Below, piece after piece: positions 63,916 through 64,000 of a DNA stretch of 64,000 bases (the first letter of the stretch is position 1; every line of letters starts with the position of its first letter). Source of the DNA: Nakamurella antarctica (GTDB lineage: Bacteria; Actinomycetota; Actinomycetes; Mycobacteriales; Nakamurellaceae); contig NZ_CP034170.1 of NCBI RefSeq assembly GCF_003860405.1, positions 558,001 through 622,000 of the forward strand, in the 5' to 3' direction. Made by a program: the position numbers and the translations under genes. The notes under the pieces were generated by a model. The model worked only from the letters and a program-made list of their open reading frames with translations. It made no database searches and had not been told where the DNA came from.

Positions 63916-64000
63916 CTACAGCACCTTCTCGCCCGGGGAAGTCGCGACGGGAGCGGCGAGGGTGATCTTGGGTCCGGTGAACCAGTTCTTGACGGAAAGG
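63916..64000 (-). CDS. C-terminal end of a probable amino acid/amine permease (partial)
   Basis: A minus-strand frame enters from the window edge and ends at TAG (63916-63918), encoding the last 27 residues (LSVKNWFTGPKI, then TLAAPVATSPGEKVL). A WF-x-GP(K/R) segment followed by a short polar tail is common at the C terminus of actinobacterial APC permeases beside gamma-glutamyl ligase genes. Too short for certainty. Confidence 0.45.
   Translation of the reverse strand, partial: LSVKNWFTGPKITLAAPVATSPGEKVL

Noticed and set aside
1-64000. CRISPR arrays, rRNA operons, insertion sequences with transposase genes
   Set aside because: I looked for regularly spaced repeats, rRNA-like sequence and transposase motifs and saw none. 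The repetitive DNA at 42-52 kb is coding.

Overview
The window is GC-rich DNA from a Gram-positive actinomycete. The evidence is a DevR/DevS (DosR-type) pair close to the mycobacterial one, GAF-ANTAR proteins, DUF5979/DUF11 surface proteins ending in LAxTG sorting signals, GTG/TTG starts and dense ATGA start/stop overlaps. I cannot name the genus. Gene positions come from reading the sequence; functions come from remembered family features, not from a database search.

Layout. (1) 1-1300: right-hand tip of an integrated element. It holds an AbiEii-type toxin, two direct repeats, and a 3' fragment of tRNA-Phe with its terminator. (2) 1315-2732: two damaged genes. (3) 2.8-31 kb: an island resembling the mycobacterial dormancy (DosR) regulon. 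It contains adhP, a P1B-type metal ATPase with a hemerythrin tail, a DUF2231 membrane protein, a stomatin-like protein, a tyrosine decarboxylase/antiporter/permease operon, a five-gene minus-strand operon (phosphoketolase, proton-pumping P-type ATPase, PRC-barrel, beta-phosphoglucomutase, GH65 phosphorylase), DevR/DevS, two ANTAR-type proteins, a tandem universal stress protein, a CBS protein, an FMN-binding split-barrel protein, a cupin and an FhuF-type Fe-S protein. Sequences resembling the mycobacterial DosR box lie upstream of several of these, the best at 29607-29620 and 27425-27438. (4) 31-41 kb: a P450, an oligopeptide-type ABC transporter with a permease-ATPase fusion, ilvD, a DUF6308-like gene and a TetR regulator. 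(5) 41.9-52.8 kb: two secreted repeat proteins of 712 and 2633 aa, the shorter cut off from its wall anchor by an in-frame TAG. (6) 53-55.8 kb: tRNA-Thr, a cupin, and membrane-anchored or exported proteins of unknown role. (7) 56-64 kb: a GABA/polyamine-type catabolic cluster (succinate-semialdehyde dehydrogenase, DUF4032, PuuD-type hydrolase, SDR, aldehyde dehydrogenase, glutamine-synthetase-like ligase, permease end).

How it may work together (inference). DevS/DevR could sense oxygen or redox state and switch on a programme combining ATP from acetyl phosphate (phosphoketolase), use of stored alpha-glucosides (GH65 plus beta-phosphoglucomutase), alcohol/aldehyde reduction (AdhP), and pH or membrane-potential control (H+-ATPase, tyrosine decarboxylation with antiport), plus stress proteins. 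An unusual number of genes are damaged: DUF4279, a membrane protein, a second DUF2231, PRC-barrel, a carbamate kinase remnant, and a surface protein. Either parts of the window are decaying or some are sequence errors.
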